Shown piece by piece: positions 1 to 11,624 of a DNA stretch of 64,000 bases. Position 1 is the first letter of the stretch. Each line of letters starts with the position of its first letter. The position numbers and the translations under genes were made by a program. The notes under the pieces were generated by a model. It had not been told where the DNA came from. It did not search any database and worked only from the letters and a program-made list of their open reading frames with translations. The stretch is from assembly GCF_020882245.1 (NCBI RefSeq), contig NC_083597.1, positions 74,936,152 through 75,000,151 on the forward strand, given 5' to 3'. Source of the stretch: Rhopalosiphum padi (taxonomy: Eukaryota; Arthropoda; Insecta; Hemiptera; Aphididae).

Positions 1-3000
1 AAAACTCCTAAGAGATCAATCTCAGTATGAAAATCAAGTACGAACACTTAAATATGAAGTAAATGATATGAAACGCACTAAAGTAAAATTAATGAATAAA
101 ATAAAAGAAGAAACAACTAGACATCATGAGGCAGAAATGAAAAAAGCTAAAGAAATAGCTCAACTGAGAAAAGAGTCTAGAAGAGCAGAAATTAGAATGA
201 GAAATCTTGAATCAAAATCCCGTGTTCGTGATGCAGTATTAAAAAGAAAACAAGAAGAAGTAACTGCACTTCGTCGTGCAGCAAGAGCTATAAATAATAA
301 TCGCAAAGGTGCAGTGGGCACTCAAGCTAATCGCAAGAGTTCCAAACAAACATGGCTCAATTTAGAAAAGAATATATCTGCTTTATCACTTAATAAACAG
401 ACATTATATTCTTTAGAAAAAAACATGGAAAGGTAAACTATTTATTTATTATTTTAATTTTATGTATAAATTATGTTTTAACTTTAGGTTACTGCAAGAG
501 CGAAAAAAACTACACTCAGATTTAGATTTCAAACTAAAAAAATTAGCTGAAGCTCATGTGCAACAACCTCGTGATAGTAATTTACATCGTGATTTTGAAG
601 ACGAAATTGAAGCAATTAGAGCTAATTTAGATTATGTAGATGAAAGTATAAAAGAACTTCAAGAGAATATATTGCAAATTGAAGATTCTAAGGTTTTTAT
701 TTTATTTTATTTACTTTTTAATGGATATTTTTAATCAATATATTGTTTAAATATTATTATGTATTACAGACTGTTACTGAAAGTTTGGAGTTAAATGGCC
801 ATGTAAATAATCTGCCAGATGCTATTTATGTATTGGACAAACTTTTTCAAATGTCTTTACATAATTCTTGTCTGGCAGCCCAGAGAGATATAAATTTGAA
901 AGAGTTAGAAACTAAAATGCAACAAGTAATTATTTAATATATTTATTGTTAAATTTTATTTTTTAATTTTATGATTGAATAAAATTAAAAATTTAAATGT
1001 CAGATTAAGTCTGTTGCAATGGACATTATCTAACAATATTTTTAGAATTAGTGTTTATAAATGCATTGATAAACAAATATTGATTACAGTTAGTACAGAG
1101 ACTTAACTACATTTGTTAATATATTTTATCTTTAATTCTTAATACAATGTAAGCTGCTTAATGTGATCAACTTGAGACCCGGGTAAAATGATAACAATAG
1201 ATAATTTAATATATTTTATTTTCAGTTACATTATTGTACTGTCATATAAAAAAATATAATATTATGATTACATATTTCTTGTATTAAAATGGGATATAGA
1301 CTATTTAAACATAATATAATATCGAAACTAGACCATTTTAATAAAAATAAATGATAAGTATTTAGTGCGAATATTATTAGAAAAAAATAAGTGTCTTTAT
1401 TTAATACTATTAGTAAATTCAATTGATGCATAATTTAATTATTTAAGCTTAAGTATTTTTTTATATTAATAAAAACTTTTTTCCAATTATTTTAAATTTT
1501 AATAACTTTTATTATTTTTAGCTTGAAAAAGAAAACGAAATACAAAGACAGTTAATAGAACACATGTTGTCCAGTCGAGAACGTATTAATGAAATGCCTA
1601 TAAGTATGACTACCAGTAGTGATAGAGATATCAGATCTGTAGTGAGTTCTTCATCTTCGTCACGTTCTACCTCCCCTTCAGATATGGCGTAAGTAAATAA
1701 CTAACTTTAATTACTAGGAATATGCTAATATTAAATTGGCTAAAAATTTATAAATTCTGGTTCTTATTTTTAAAACAAAAATCCATAACTACTTATTTTA
1801 TTTCTAAAGTAAAAAACTAGTTAATTTATTATGCTTTTAGTATTTAGAATTTAAATAATGTGACATATTTAATAACATTATATAATAAATAAACATTAAA
1901 ATAATTTCAACAATTAATACTTATTATATTAGTTTATATAATTGTTTTAAGTTAATTTAAGAAAAAATATCAAGTTATTGATTATTATTAAATCAATAAT
2001 ATTTCAATATGTTGTATTTGTTTTATAGTGGTAATTATACTATCATGTATAATATTTTGTTAATAAAAATTATTTTGTTTAATTATGATTTCAGAAGTAG
2101 TACACATTCCAAAAATGATATTGGGGCAAGTAAACATAGACGCAGACCTGCTCAAGCACAAGAACTTCTTTATGCCTCCAAAAATGTAGACCAACAACGA
2201 GTACCTCTCGTACGTGTGCCAAGTGCTTCTTCTTTCTTAAGGTATATTGCATATCTAGTATTCTAATACCTAACTTTGAGACATTATATTCATTATGTAA
2301 TACAAATGTATTTTAGACCTGATAAATTTAAACCATCACCAGTAATGGGCCGAAAACAAATTGAAAGACAAGAATCTGTATCACCTCGTCCCATTAGGCG
2401 TGGAACTTTTATAATTTCTCCCAATACAAACTTACTAGGCAAACCTGGTTCAATGTGAGTGATCCTACTAACTATTAACTTTTTAAAATCCTAATATATT
2501 TTTTTACCAACTTTTTTTTAAATTTAAGTTCAATAAATTAACTAAAATTATTTATTATGCTTCTTAAATCTCATAAATAAATTAACTATACTAACTCGTT
2601 GGTGTTGGTGCTTATTTTTCAACCTAACAGGGATCGACTAAACAAAAGCCCTCCAAATTCACCACCTACTTATCGTCGAGCAATCAGTCGTGATGAAAAT
2701 GTTTTTTCTCGCCTTACATCCAGTACTACTCAACCTAATGAACAACAGCGATCTAAAGGTGTAATACAACCATATCAAGGAAAAGTAAGTATTAATTTTA
2801 GTGTACCCATATGTGTATCTTATAATTTTCTTTATCATTTTAGACTTCATTGAAAACTCCTTTGGTATGTACACATATCACAGAAGGTCATTCTAGAGCA
2901 GTTCTTGCAGTTTATGCTACTGATGACATGCTGTTTAGTGCCTCTAAAGGTTAGTTATTAAATTATTTATGTAAATTACTAATATTTAGTTTTAATTTAT

Positions 3001-6000
3001 TTTATTTTTATTAGATAAGACTGTAAAAATTTGGGATCTAAACAGTGGTAAAGAAATTCAAACATTAGCTGGTCACCCAAATAGTGTTGTTGCAATAAAA
3101 TATGATGAATATGCACAACTTGTATTTAGTGTAACTTCTTCATATGTAAGAGTTTGGGATATGAGATTGTCAAAATGCATTAAGACTCTCAGGTAATACT
3201 AGTAAACATTAAACTAAAAATAAGGAAAGTATGTTTATAGATTAAATGTAAATGTTCCTTGTGAAAGTTTTTAATATTATAGTCTGACGATATTTTATTA
3301 AATACAACATGATGATTAATACATTAACTGTTATGTGGTTGCTGCCTTGCTGGTGTCCACAATGTATATAAGTGTTTTTATAGACGCCCGGTAGTCATAT
3401 TATTATCTATATACCTACACTTAAAACAATTTCAAATATTGTTATGTAATAAATATAAAAAATTTAATTTATATAAAATGGCATTAAAATATAATGTGGG
3501 GCTCTGTAGTCAACATGTTAAAAATAATTAAGAAATATAACTTATAAAATACACAAATGTGTTATAGAACTTTTTCTGAAAATTTTTTTTATTGTGCAAT
3601 CAATATACAGTAGAATCCGCTTATTTGGGACACCACATAAAGGGGACAACCGCTTAATAGGGACAGCTTGCAGTCCCAAACGAATGTATCGGTTTATTTG
3701 TTATTCGGATAATGGGGACAAATAGGTCTCGCCCAATGTGTCCCAATTAAGCGGATTCTACTGTATAGTAAAATAATTGCAAAAAGGTAATAAATAAATA
3801 CTTTAATATTAAATAATAAATTTTTTGATAAAAAACCATAATTTCTTTTCTATCATTTTTGTATAAATATTTTATCATAAAACAAGATATTTACAAAAAG
3901 GTTATTTTTGTGACATTTGACTTTCTAAGGTCTAATAACCTTTGAAGCTCACGTGATATTGGTGAGAACTTTTCATGTATTACTTATAACAATGTATTAA
4001 GGATGTATGTAAAACTTTTAAATGTATTTTTTTCTAAGCTAAAGCTTATTTTTTTTATTTAACTGGGCTAAATAAATAATTGAATATTAGATCTCTATGT
4101 TTTTTGATTTTTATAAATACTTATTAAAAATTTTCTTCAATACTCAAATGGTGTGATTAACTAATTATTAATTTAATGTTACAGCTCATCTGGTATTGTT
4201 AACAATGGATCAGTTATGTCATCACAAATTCCAGTTGGAGAAATTTTGTTGAATGATATTGCACTAAATAATTATGGACGAACATTGTACATGGCATCTG
4301 GTGACAAAGTGAAAATTTGGGATATGAGAAAGTAATAGTTATTTTTAAAACTGGTTTAAGAAGTTGAGTATAATAATCATTTTGGTTTTAAGGTTTGCAG
4401 TTCGAGGAAAATTGAGTAGTGGTCACACAGCTGCTGTTATGTGTTTAGCAGTGGGTCGGTTTGACAACAAGGATATTATAGTTACTGGATCTAAAGACCA
4501 TTACATTAAGATGTTTGAAGTTGATGAGGAGGCTGTTGGAACGTATAATCCTACCGTTAATCTCGAACCCCCTCATTATGATGGAATACAAACACTTGCA
4601 ATACATAATGAAATACTATTTTCTGGTTCAAGAGATTATGCTATTAAGAAATGGGACCTTGACAAACAAGAATTAGTTACTGTAAATAATTTTTCCACCA
4701 TTTTTCTTAATTATTATTATTTATTAATAAATAATATTTATTTTTTTAGTCAATAAATAATGCTCATAAAGATTGGATCTGCGGATTGGCTGTTGTTCCC
4801 GATCATCCAATACTATTGAGTGTGTGTCGTAGTGGATCTTTGAAAATGTGGTCAGAGTCGTCTTGCTCACTTCTTGGAGAGATGAAAGCACACGATTCTC
4901 CAATTAATGCCATTGCCACAAATTCAACGCATGTCTTTACTGCAGCTCAGTATGTGTTAATTCTCATTATATTAGTATATACATATGTAGCGGTGGTATG
5001 GTGGAGGGACAGTTTTGCATGTGGTGTGTGTATGCGATGATTTCAGCCGTGGAGAAGTGAAGATGTGGCGAGTGGCTCAAAATATCTCGTTTCCAACAGC
5101 TATGACAATGTCAACAGGACGTATGTTCAACCTGGACATGTGAATATTTTAACTCTTGAAAACATTATGTATGGGGTTCATCTATAAACGCGGTTATAAC
5201 ATTATTTTATAGTTAATTAGTTTTTTTAATTATTTATTTTATTTATTTTCTTATTTTATTTGCTCAAATATTTTATTTGTTATTAGATTAAAATGTATTT
5301 TATTAGTTAGTTTTTGGGCTTTCTGAATATGATTTTTTATTTTGCATGAAAGCTAATTATTTTATTTATTATTGTTGTTATTGTTTCATTGTTCAATATT
5401 TATTTAATGTTAAATTTGTTTTAGTTGTAAAATTTTATTTTTGTTATCATATATTCATATTTTATTTATCTAACTTTGGTGGTGGAATATCAAAAATATA
5501 TCATGTTAAAATGTGTATATACCTATTCTTAAATAAGAAATGTATAACTAATCACGTTTAAAAGGATTTAAGTAACAAATAGGTGATTGATAAAAAATAT
5601 TTGTAGACTCATCACACCACTGATAAGTATTGTTATTTGAGGTAACTTTTCCCACCTTACACCTAACCACCTGATATTTTATGTGTTCATTTGTCTTTCA
5701 CGTATTTACCTTTTTTTATTTTTTTGTTCTGTAGTTATTTCTTTTAGACAAAAATTAGATATTTTATCTAATTATTTTTAATATTTAATTTTTGCCATAG
5801 GCCTATTATATTAAATTAAAACTATTAACCATTTTATAAGGTTTTAAAATTCAATACTAATTCTTATTTTTGATTCTTTTTGGTATAAAAATGTCTTCCT
5901 AAAAAAACGATATGCATACTTTTTATGTTTTTTACTATAAATAATTAGTACAGTTATCTACTCATGTTAATCATCAATAAGTGTATAATAATTAATGGTT

Positions 6001-6629
6001 AGCTTGACTAAACTACTAATGAATTATTAATTTTTTGCTTATTCTAGGTAAATGACTAAATTTACAAAATATTATTAGTAATAAAATAACTTGCTACTGT
6101 ATTTTTTTATTGAATTGAAATATTTTTATAAATGTAGTCGTTGATCTTTAATAAAGAAAAAATTATTGTCTTTGTACTAAGTTTCCAAGTCCACCTTATA
6201 AGTTTTAATGTTTTTAGTTTATTCATTATTTATAAGACACGCACAGATATATAAACATGTATGTTTATATATTTATGAACACTATTAACATGTATGTTAA
6301 CATTATACCATGATCTAACCTGAGTTGATAATAATTAATAACCAAAGATTAAACAATAATTTTAAAGAAATAATTGTACAGTTAAGCCAATTTATTAAAA
6401 TATATAATAAATTAAAAATGTTATATATGTACATACCTACTATATAATATATTGTATTTGTATTCATTATTTTGAAAACTTCATCCGTTATATGCATGAT
6501 GCTTTGCATGTTGTGTTCGTTAGTTGGTATATTGAACTTATAAGTTGTAACCAGTCATTATTTGATATTTACAGTGATGGAACAGTGAAGTTATGGCGGG
6601 TTAAGTATCGTTTAGACGCGATGGCTTGA
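1..6629 (+). CDS. KIF21A/B-like: KIF21-type kinesin, C-terminal part (coiled coil and WD40), 5' end outside window
   Basis: This is the 3' portion of a kinesin-4 motor of the KIF21 group, a plus-end motor and regulator of microtubule growth; the motor domain lies upstream of the window. Predicted exons: 1-432, 488-692, 770-925, 1522-1688, 2095-2241, 2317-2454, 2631-2784, 2844-2949, 3015-3192, 4185-4331, 4393-4681, 4750-4949, then either 5047-5143 or 6575-6629. Phases agree at every junction. The first exons encode a charged coiled coil that includes [15 protein letters not shown] and [15 protein letters not shown], the KIF21 pattern. A serine/arginine-rich linker follows. Exons from about 2844 encode WD40 blades ([42 protein letters not shown]). 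The [13 protein letters not shown] and [19 protein letters not shown] segments are close to KIF21. A 156-bp transposable element sits in the intron 3193-4184. Confidence 0.92.
3608..3763. mobile_element. 156-bp MITE with 24-bp inverted ends and TA target duplication
   Basis: The left end CAGTAGAATCCGCTTA and the following bases match the inverted right end with one mismatch in about 24 bases. TA flanks both sides (3606-3607 and 3764-3765). It has no ORF. The TA duplication and CAG ends fit a non-autonomous Tc1/mariner/pogo-like element. It sits in a KIF21 intron. Confidence 0.88.
5047..5143 (+). other. KIF21 alternative terminal exon A (proximal)
   Basis: An AG acceptor at 5045-5046 joins in phase to the donor after 4949 and gives [13 protein letters not shown], followed by about 19 residues and TGA at 5141-5143. 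It encodes the last WD40 strand. A GT at 5121 inside it could act as a donor, but joining to 6575 would end after four more codons. The distal exon is therefore an alternative rather than a continuation. A possible polyadenylation signal, AATAAA, lies at 6150-6155. Confidence 0.7.
6575..6629 (+). other. KIF21 alternative terminal exon B (distal)
   Basis: An AG acceptor at 6573-6574 joins in phase to the donor after 4949. It gives [18 protein letters not shown] and TGA at 6627-6629. The product is similar to exon A (GxVKxWRV in both), so the two look like duplicated, mutually exclusive last exons. The 3' UTR probably runs to an AATAAA at 7096-7101. Confidence 0.7.
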
Positions 6630-7342
6630 CGGACAATCATTTGCATTGCAACAATACTCCAGTACATCGGTATACTTATGTTGACCATAATCGTATTGAT
6701 TAGCCACCTGATAACTTCGGTACATGCCATATTTTGCCATAAACCGAAGCAAACAAAACCTATATTGTAATCTGTGATATCTACTTATTTTGAGTATCTT
6801 TCTGCTGAACTGTGTATTTCAGTGTTCCTTACGAATTGGTTCCAAAGATGCAAATTTCATAATAACATATTATTTATTACGGGTAGGGAATTATTTTTAT
6901 TATTTTGAACACAAAAAGAGAACGACTAATTGCATGCTTATTCTTAGGAAATGAAAACGCTCAATATTTTTCAAATAACCATCTAGTATTATTATTATTA
7001 TTATTATTATGGTATTTGGTACTGATTATTACTTACAATTTTTTATTTAATAATTTTATGTGCATTGAACACGTTAAATACTTGATTTTTAATAGAATAA
7101 ATGTTAATTAATCCATTTTAAAAATCAAAAAATGTTTTATTTTTAATATTTATTTTAAAATAGACCTGATCAAAACAATGTTAAGTATAATATAATATAT
7201 ATATACATAAATAAAATATTGTATTACATGTTTTTATTTGATTATTTTAAGATACTTATTACTTAAGTGAATAAAATATATAATAAATTATTTTATATTT
7301 AAAAAAATATCACAGAAACTAGTAAAAACTAGCATTAAAAGG
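6630..7342 (+). other. KIF21 3' UTR and convergent gap to TRAPPC13
   Basis: This AT-rich stretch holds no coding signal. It contains an ATT microsatellite at 6988-7010 and AATAAA at 7096-7101 that would suit the distal KIF21 transcript. TRAPPC13 ends at its right edge on the other strand. Confidence 0.6.
6988..7010. repeat. (ATT)n microsatellite
   Basis: About 7.5 perfect ATT units lie in the presumed KIF21 3' UTR. Confidence 0.9.
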
Positions 7343-9278
7343 TTAACTAACATTTTGAGTGACAAATACATGGCCAAAGTTATTGTATGAATATGTACGG
7401 TTCAGTATTAATTCCTTTAGTTTAATACCTGATATAACCTAAAAATAAAGAACATGAAAAAGTATTTTTAAATTTCATTCAAGAGTAAAATCATACTTGT
7501 AAGCCATGATTTAACGCTACCATTGAGAATACTGTTTTGATTGTTGCATATGGTGGTAAAAGTCTTAACTGTATGCCAGAAATCATAGTCCAAGCAAGAT
7601 TACTATCTTCTTCGTCACTGACTTCAACAACAAGCTGCATGTCACGGTTTCTGAAATTAAATGTGTAAATTATTAAATATAAGTACCGATATTTATGGTT
7701 CATAGCTAAAAATTCCAAAATTATCAAACAATAAGTAATGTTGCAATCTGTTTTTATAGTGACAAATTATTGATTGAATTTGTTTGTTTTTAAATTACCT
7801 GTTATTTTTTATTGAACATGTGAAGTCAAATTGTTCTTCACAAAAAACCATATCGGGCAAATATGTTATGGAAAATGTTATGTCATCTAATTCTGGAATC
7901 TACCAACATATAAGGTCTAACTAGTATTATACTACTAACAGTACATATATAATTTAATAACAGTTGTTATTTTTTGTATAATATATATAAATATATATAT
8001 ATTCAATTTAATTATCAACATTCAATATAATTAAAATAATTAATATAAACCAATTAATTACCTGTCTAACTAAAGGACTGGATTGTATTTGACCTTTAGT
8101 TCCCATATTAGACCGCCATAAAATATCTAACTTGCCAAGATTATTTGTTCTTGTAGGATTTTTTTCAGCAGTTTGATCTAAGCTTAATCTATACATATAT
8201 TGCCGTGTTTCTTTGACATCTAGTATATCCATATCACCAAAAATAGATTTATTATCAGAGCTTTCAAGTAAATGATTCATTGAAATAACTATAGTTAAAA
8301 AAAGTAAATTAAAATATTTATTAACAAAAATATTAATAATAATAATTTAAAATTACCATTATATCCTACTGATGACTCCAAGATAAATTTTTCTAATGAG
8401 ATTGGAGTCGACATAATATTTTGGACTTGAACTTCTAAGTAAACTTCATCAGTCTAAAATGAAAATATTAACATTATTCTAAGTTATGTATACTTTTATA
8501 ATTTATACATTTATTATTTACTGAAATCTAACAATTGCTAAGATACTTACTACAGTATTGTAGAATTTTGTTTTAAGATCTAAAGGTTTTGGAACCCTAT
8601 AGCTGAATATTGTTTCAAACGAATGTTTCCTATCATATTCCACTTGACAAATCAATTTACTAAAAAATGCATATTATTATATACTAATGATATTCTAAAT
8701 TCATTTCAGCACAATTCTTACTTGACACTACCGTGTTCTTTGACTTCATGCTTTACAATAACATCAATAGAAGCATATGGGTCCAACTTAGGAAAAGCTT
8801 TTGGTCCTAGAATCGGTATATGTGATGTTGCAGTATCTATTTCTGCTTTTAAAATAATATCATAGACTGTTTGAGAACTTTCATTCTTTAAATAAATATA
8901 ACACAGAAATGTTTCGCCAAGATACAAATTTCTAAAAATATTAATATACACATCTAAAAATTGATTAATTATCAAACTTTTTAAAACTTACTCTAGGACA
9001 TTAGGAACCAATAGAAACGACCCAGCTGCCAATGTTTCTGCGTCAGCTAATGTAGTCACATCATTTTTTAATTGTGCATTCAACACAGTTCCTGGTAAAT
9101 CTTTTGAATCACACGTGACCACCTTCGAGTTAAACATAACCGGCTTACCAAGGCGCATTACTAAAAATCAAATACAAAACAATTGTTCATATTATCATTT
9201 AAAAGTTTCCTGATTGTTTGATGTACCTCTCAATTTTATAGGGTGCTCGATCACTTCCTTCACTTCTATTGAAGTCAT
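7343..9278 (-). CDS. TRAPPC13: Trafficking protein particle complex subunit 13 (TRAPPC13)
   Basis: Predicted 404-residue protein, close to the roughly 417 residues of the human protein. TRAPPC13 is a beta-sandwich subunit of the TRAPP tethering complex for ER-Golgi traffic and autophagy. Exons on the minus strand: 9227-9278, 8992-9160, 8722-8931, 8551-8659, 8357-8453, 8062-8288, 7799-7899, 7497-7650, 7343-7438, all in phase with GT-AG borders. Family matches include VMRLGKPVMF near the start, NLYLGETFLCYIYLKNESSQ, KHEVKEHG, YRVPKPLDLKTKFYN, the ETRQYMYRL and LGKLDILWRSNMG pair, and a final LNRTYSYNN segment. The start at 9278 is the only ATG in the first exon in phase and gives a normal-length N terminus. 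It is divergently arranged with MAIP1, 751 bp between start codons. Confidence 0.93.
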
Positions 9279-10029
9279 GTTTAAGTATTACTGTTATTTC
9301 TATAGAAATAATGAATGTGAGTAAAGACTGATACGTAAGAACGGTATTTACTAAGTTTACGACGATATCCACACAGTAAACTCCAGCATTCAACAATAAA
9401 AGTAGAAAACAGTGAATGGCGAGTACTAAATACTAACTATACCTAATCAATACCACAGAACAATATTAATACTAAATAGTACATAAAAATATAAAATATA
9501 CATGCGAAAAATAACAAATAATAAAATTCACAAATTCTATTGTAAAACCTTATCGTCCGTTTGATAATGTATATTCTTATAGGGCATAGCTGATAATAAA
9601 GAATTTATTTCCACAGGTAAATATATACATAGACATATGGCATATGTACATGAATATATATTAATATACATAAATCTAATTATTCCTAAATATTATCTAT
9701 ATTTATCTTAATTCGTGGTCCACTGCACGGTCTTAAATTAATCCACAGCTTGCTAAATATAGTTTTATCTAGATTTTAAGAGGGCTAAATATATATTTGG
9801 CCACGATATCAGTAAAAATCTATTATCATTATTTATTATTTTACTCATAGACCTGATAATAAATATATTATCAGGTCTATGGTTAGTCTGTGCGTTTTGC
9901 GTTATCACTTATCTGTGTAACCATAATAACTATAATATGTATATTTTCCTCTTCCTAATGTTGTGTTTCATTTAAAAATCGTCTAAATTGAATACTCGTA
10001 CACGCAAATATAATATAATAAGTATAACA
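9279..10029. promoter_or_regulatory. Divergent intergenic region TRAPPC13/MAIP1
   Basis: The 751 bp between two outward-facing start codons must hold both promoters. I see no clear TATA box. A perfect 16-bp hairpin lies at 9846-9881, nearer to MAIP1. Confidence 0.5.
9846..9881. repeat. Perfect 16-bp inverted repeat with 4-nt loop
   Basis: CATAGACCTGATAATA at 9846-9861 is followed by AATA and then by its exact reverse complement at 9866-9881. It lies in the divergent promoter region. It could be a small foldback element or a cruciform; no function can be read from the sequence. Confidence 0.9.
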
Positions 10030-11624
10030 ATGTATTCAACAATTCTATGTAAAAAATTTTTGTCTGGTTCACTCTTACATGACCTGAATAGATCGCTGAA
10101 TGTTGATGCAATCAGTGCGTTGAATAATAGTTCTTTCGGTGCCAAACTGTTTAGCCACAACACAAACAGCATCGGAGTTAAACATGACAAAAAGCAACCA
10201 CAACAGTCGTCGTTTCTGCGACCTAATAGTATCAATTGCTTGACATCGATAGGCATCCACCGGCATTACTGCAATAAGAATTACAGGCCATTCCCGGAAG
10301 TACCAGAATTTCCACCAATCATTTGGCCAAACATGTTTAAGTCTTTCAAAGCTCTACTATATTCATATCTAATAATCAAACCACAATTTGACAAAGACTT
10401 CAGTCTTGGAGAATTCTCCAAAAACTCCCGAAAGGTATGTTTCGCCATTGCCCATTATAGGTTTTTGTAGTTACATGTGTATAATGAATTAAATATAAAT
10501 TCAATTATTTTATAATAATAATGTTTATTAGATAAATTATCTAATCAATGAACTTAAATTAAATTAATTTTATAGCTATAAATTAAAATTACCAATAGAG
10601 ATAACAAATCTATGTTACAACTAATTAGTTCAATTTACTTATAATTTGAATGTTGGAAAATTGTATGGTTGAACAATTAGAAATATTGAAGTTTAAAGGG
10701 ACAAGTATTTCTGAACAATTAATAAACCAATTTATTATTTTTTTAAATAAAGCATAAGTCTTGTATTTTTCTTTTTTTATCTAACAATTTTATGTCTTAA
10801 GAAAAAAGTGATATTAATAGGCCATATAACAAACGAGGTACACAGTCATATTCAAGACTGAACTATTCATAGAAATTCTTTTGTATTAATTCAATTATAC
10901 TTAAATCATTGATTATATATTATATTATACCTATTATGTTTGGCGACAATGTAATAGAATAATAATCAAATGTAGACTAAACAAATGAACAATAATGCTT
11001 ACATTAGCTAGTTATTAAAATCTGTGAAATTTCAATTTATGAAACCAAGTATAAAAGTATCTATTAACTTATTAACATCTTTGTTGTTTTTTTAGGCTGT
11101 TGAAGTAGTGTCTAATTGCATTTCCAAACGTGACTTCTCCACATTACAGGGGCTAGTCACTAACGATGTGCTGGAACAGGTGAAATCAATAATATCAGAT
11201 CTCAGTGACAATGAAATAAAAGACATGGCATTTGATAACGATGACATGTATTTATTTTTACCAGTACAGTTAGATATTATTAATGACACAAAGTGTAAGT
11301 GTGATTTCAATTGGATTAATTCATACATACTATAAAAATAAAAACATAATTTACCTACAACCTTGTATATTAACAAATTTTTATTTTCTAGTTAAAGACC
11401 GGCGTTTTGTTGAAATAACTATGTGCTATCATGCAATTCATAATTTAGAAGAGATCAAAAAAAGATCTGAAGAAATTGTAGACATACAAAAAGAATTAAA
11501 GAGTAATATATTTGTGTTGAACTATAGGTTTATTAGAGAATATACAGAAGGAGTCAAAGATGCATGGACTATAAATGCAATCAATCATTTAAAAGCTGAA
11601 GAACACGATAAAACAATTTTATAA
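10030..11624 (+). CDS. MAIP1: Matrix AAA peptidase-interacting protein 1 (MAIP1)
   Basis: Predicted 278-residue mitochondrial matrix protein. In mammals MAIP1 binds the m-AAA protease and supports maturation of the calcium uniporter regulator EMRE. Exons: 10030-10434, 11096-11294, 11392-11624. The first 80 residues are basic and poor in acidic residues (MYSTILCKKFLSGSLL), as expected for a mitochondrial presequence. The family core follows: FPPIIWPNMFKSFKALLYSY, QFDKDFSLGEFSKNSRKAVE, LQGLVTNDVLEQVK, and the C-terminal REYTEGVKDAWTINAINH. The ATG at 10030 is the first in-frame ATG and heads the presequence. The length is close to the human protein (about 291). It shares a short divergent region with TRAPPC13 and converges on the ZIP gene. 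Confidence 0.87.

Noticed and set aside
5040..5297. Splice from 5120 to 6575 joining both KIF21 terminal exons
   Set aside because: It shifts the frame and stops after four codons, whereas each exon alone fits the upstream donor in phase.
9988..10029. Extended MAIP1 start upstream of 10030
   Set aside because: The extension begins with TTG rather than ATG; 10030 is the first in-frame ATG and leads into a good presequence.
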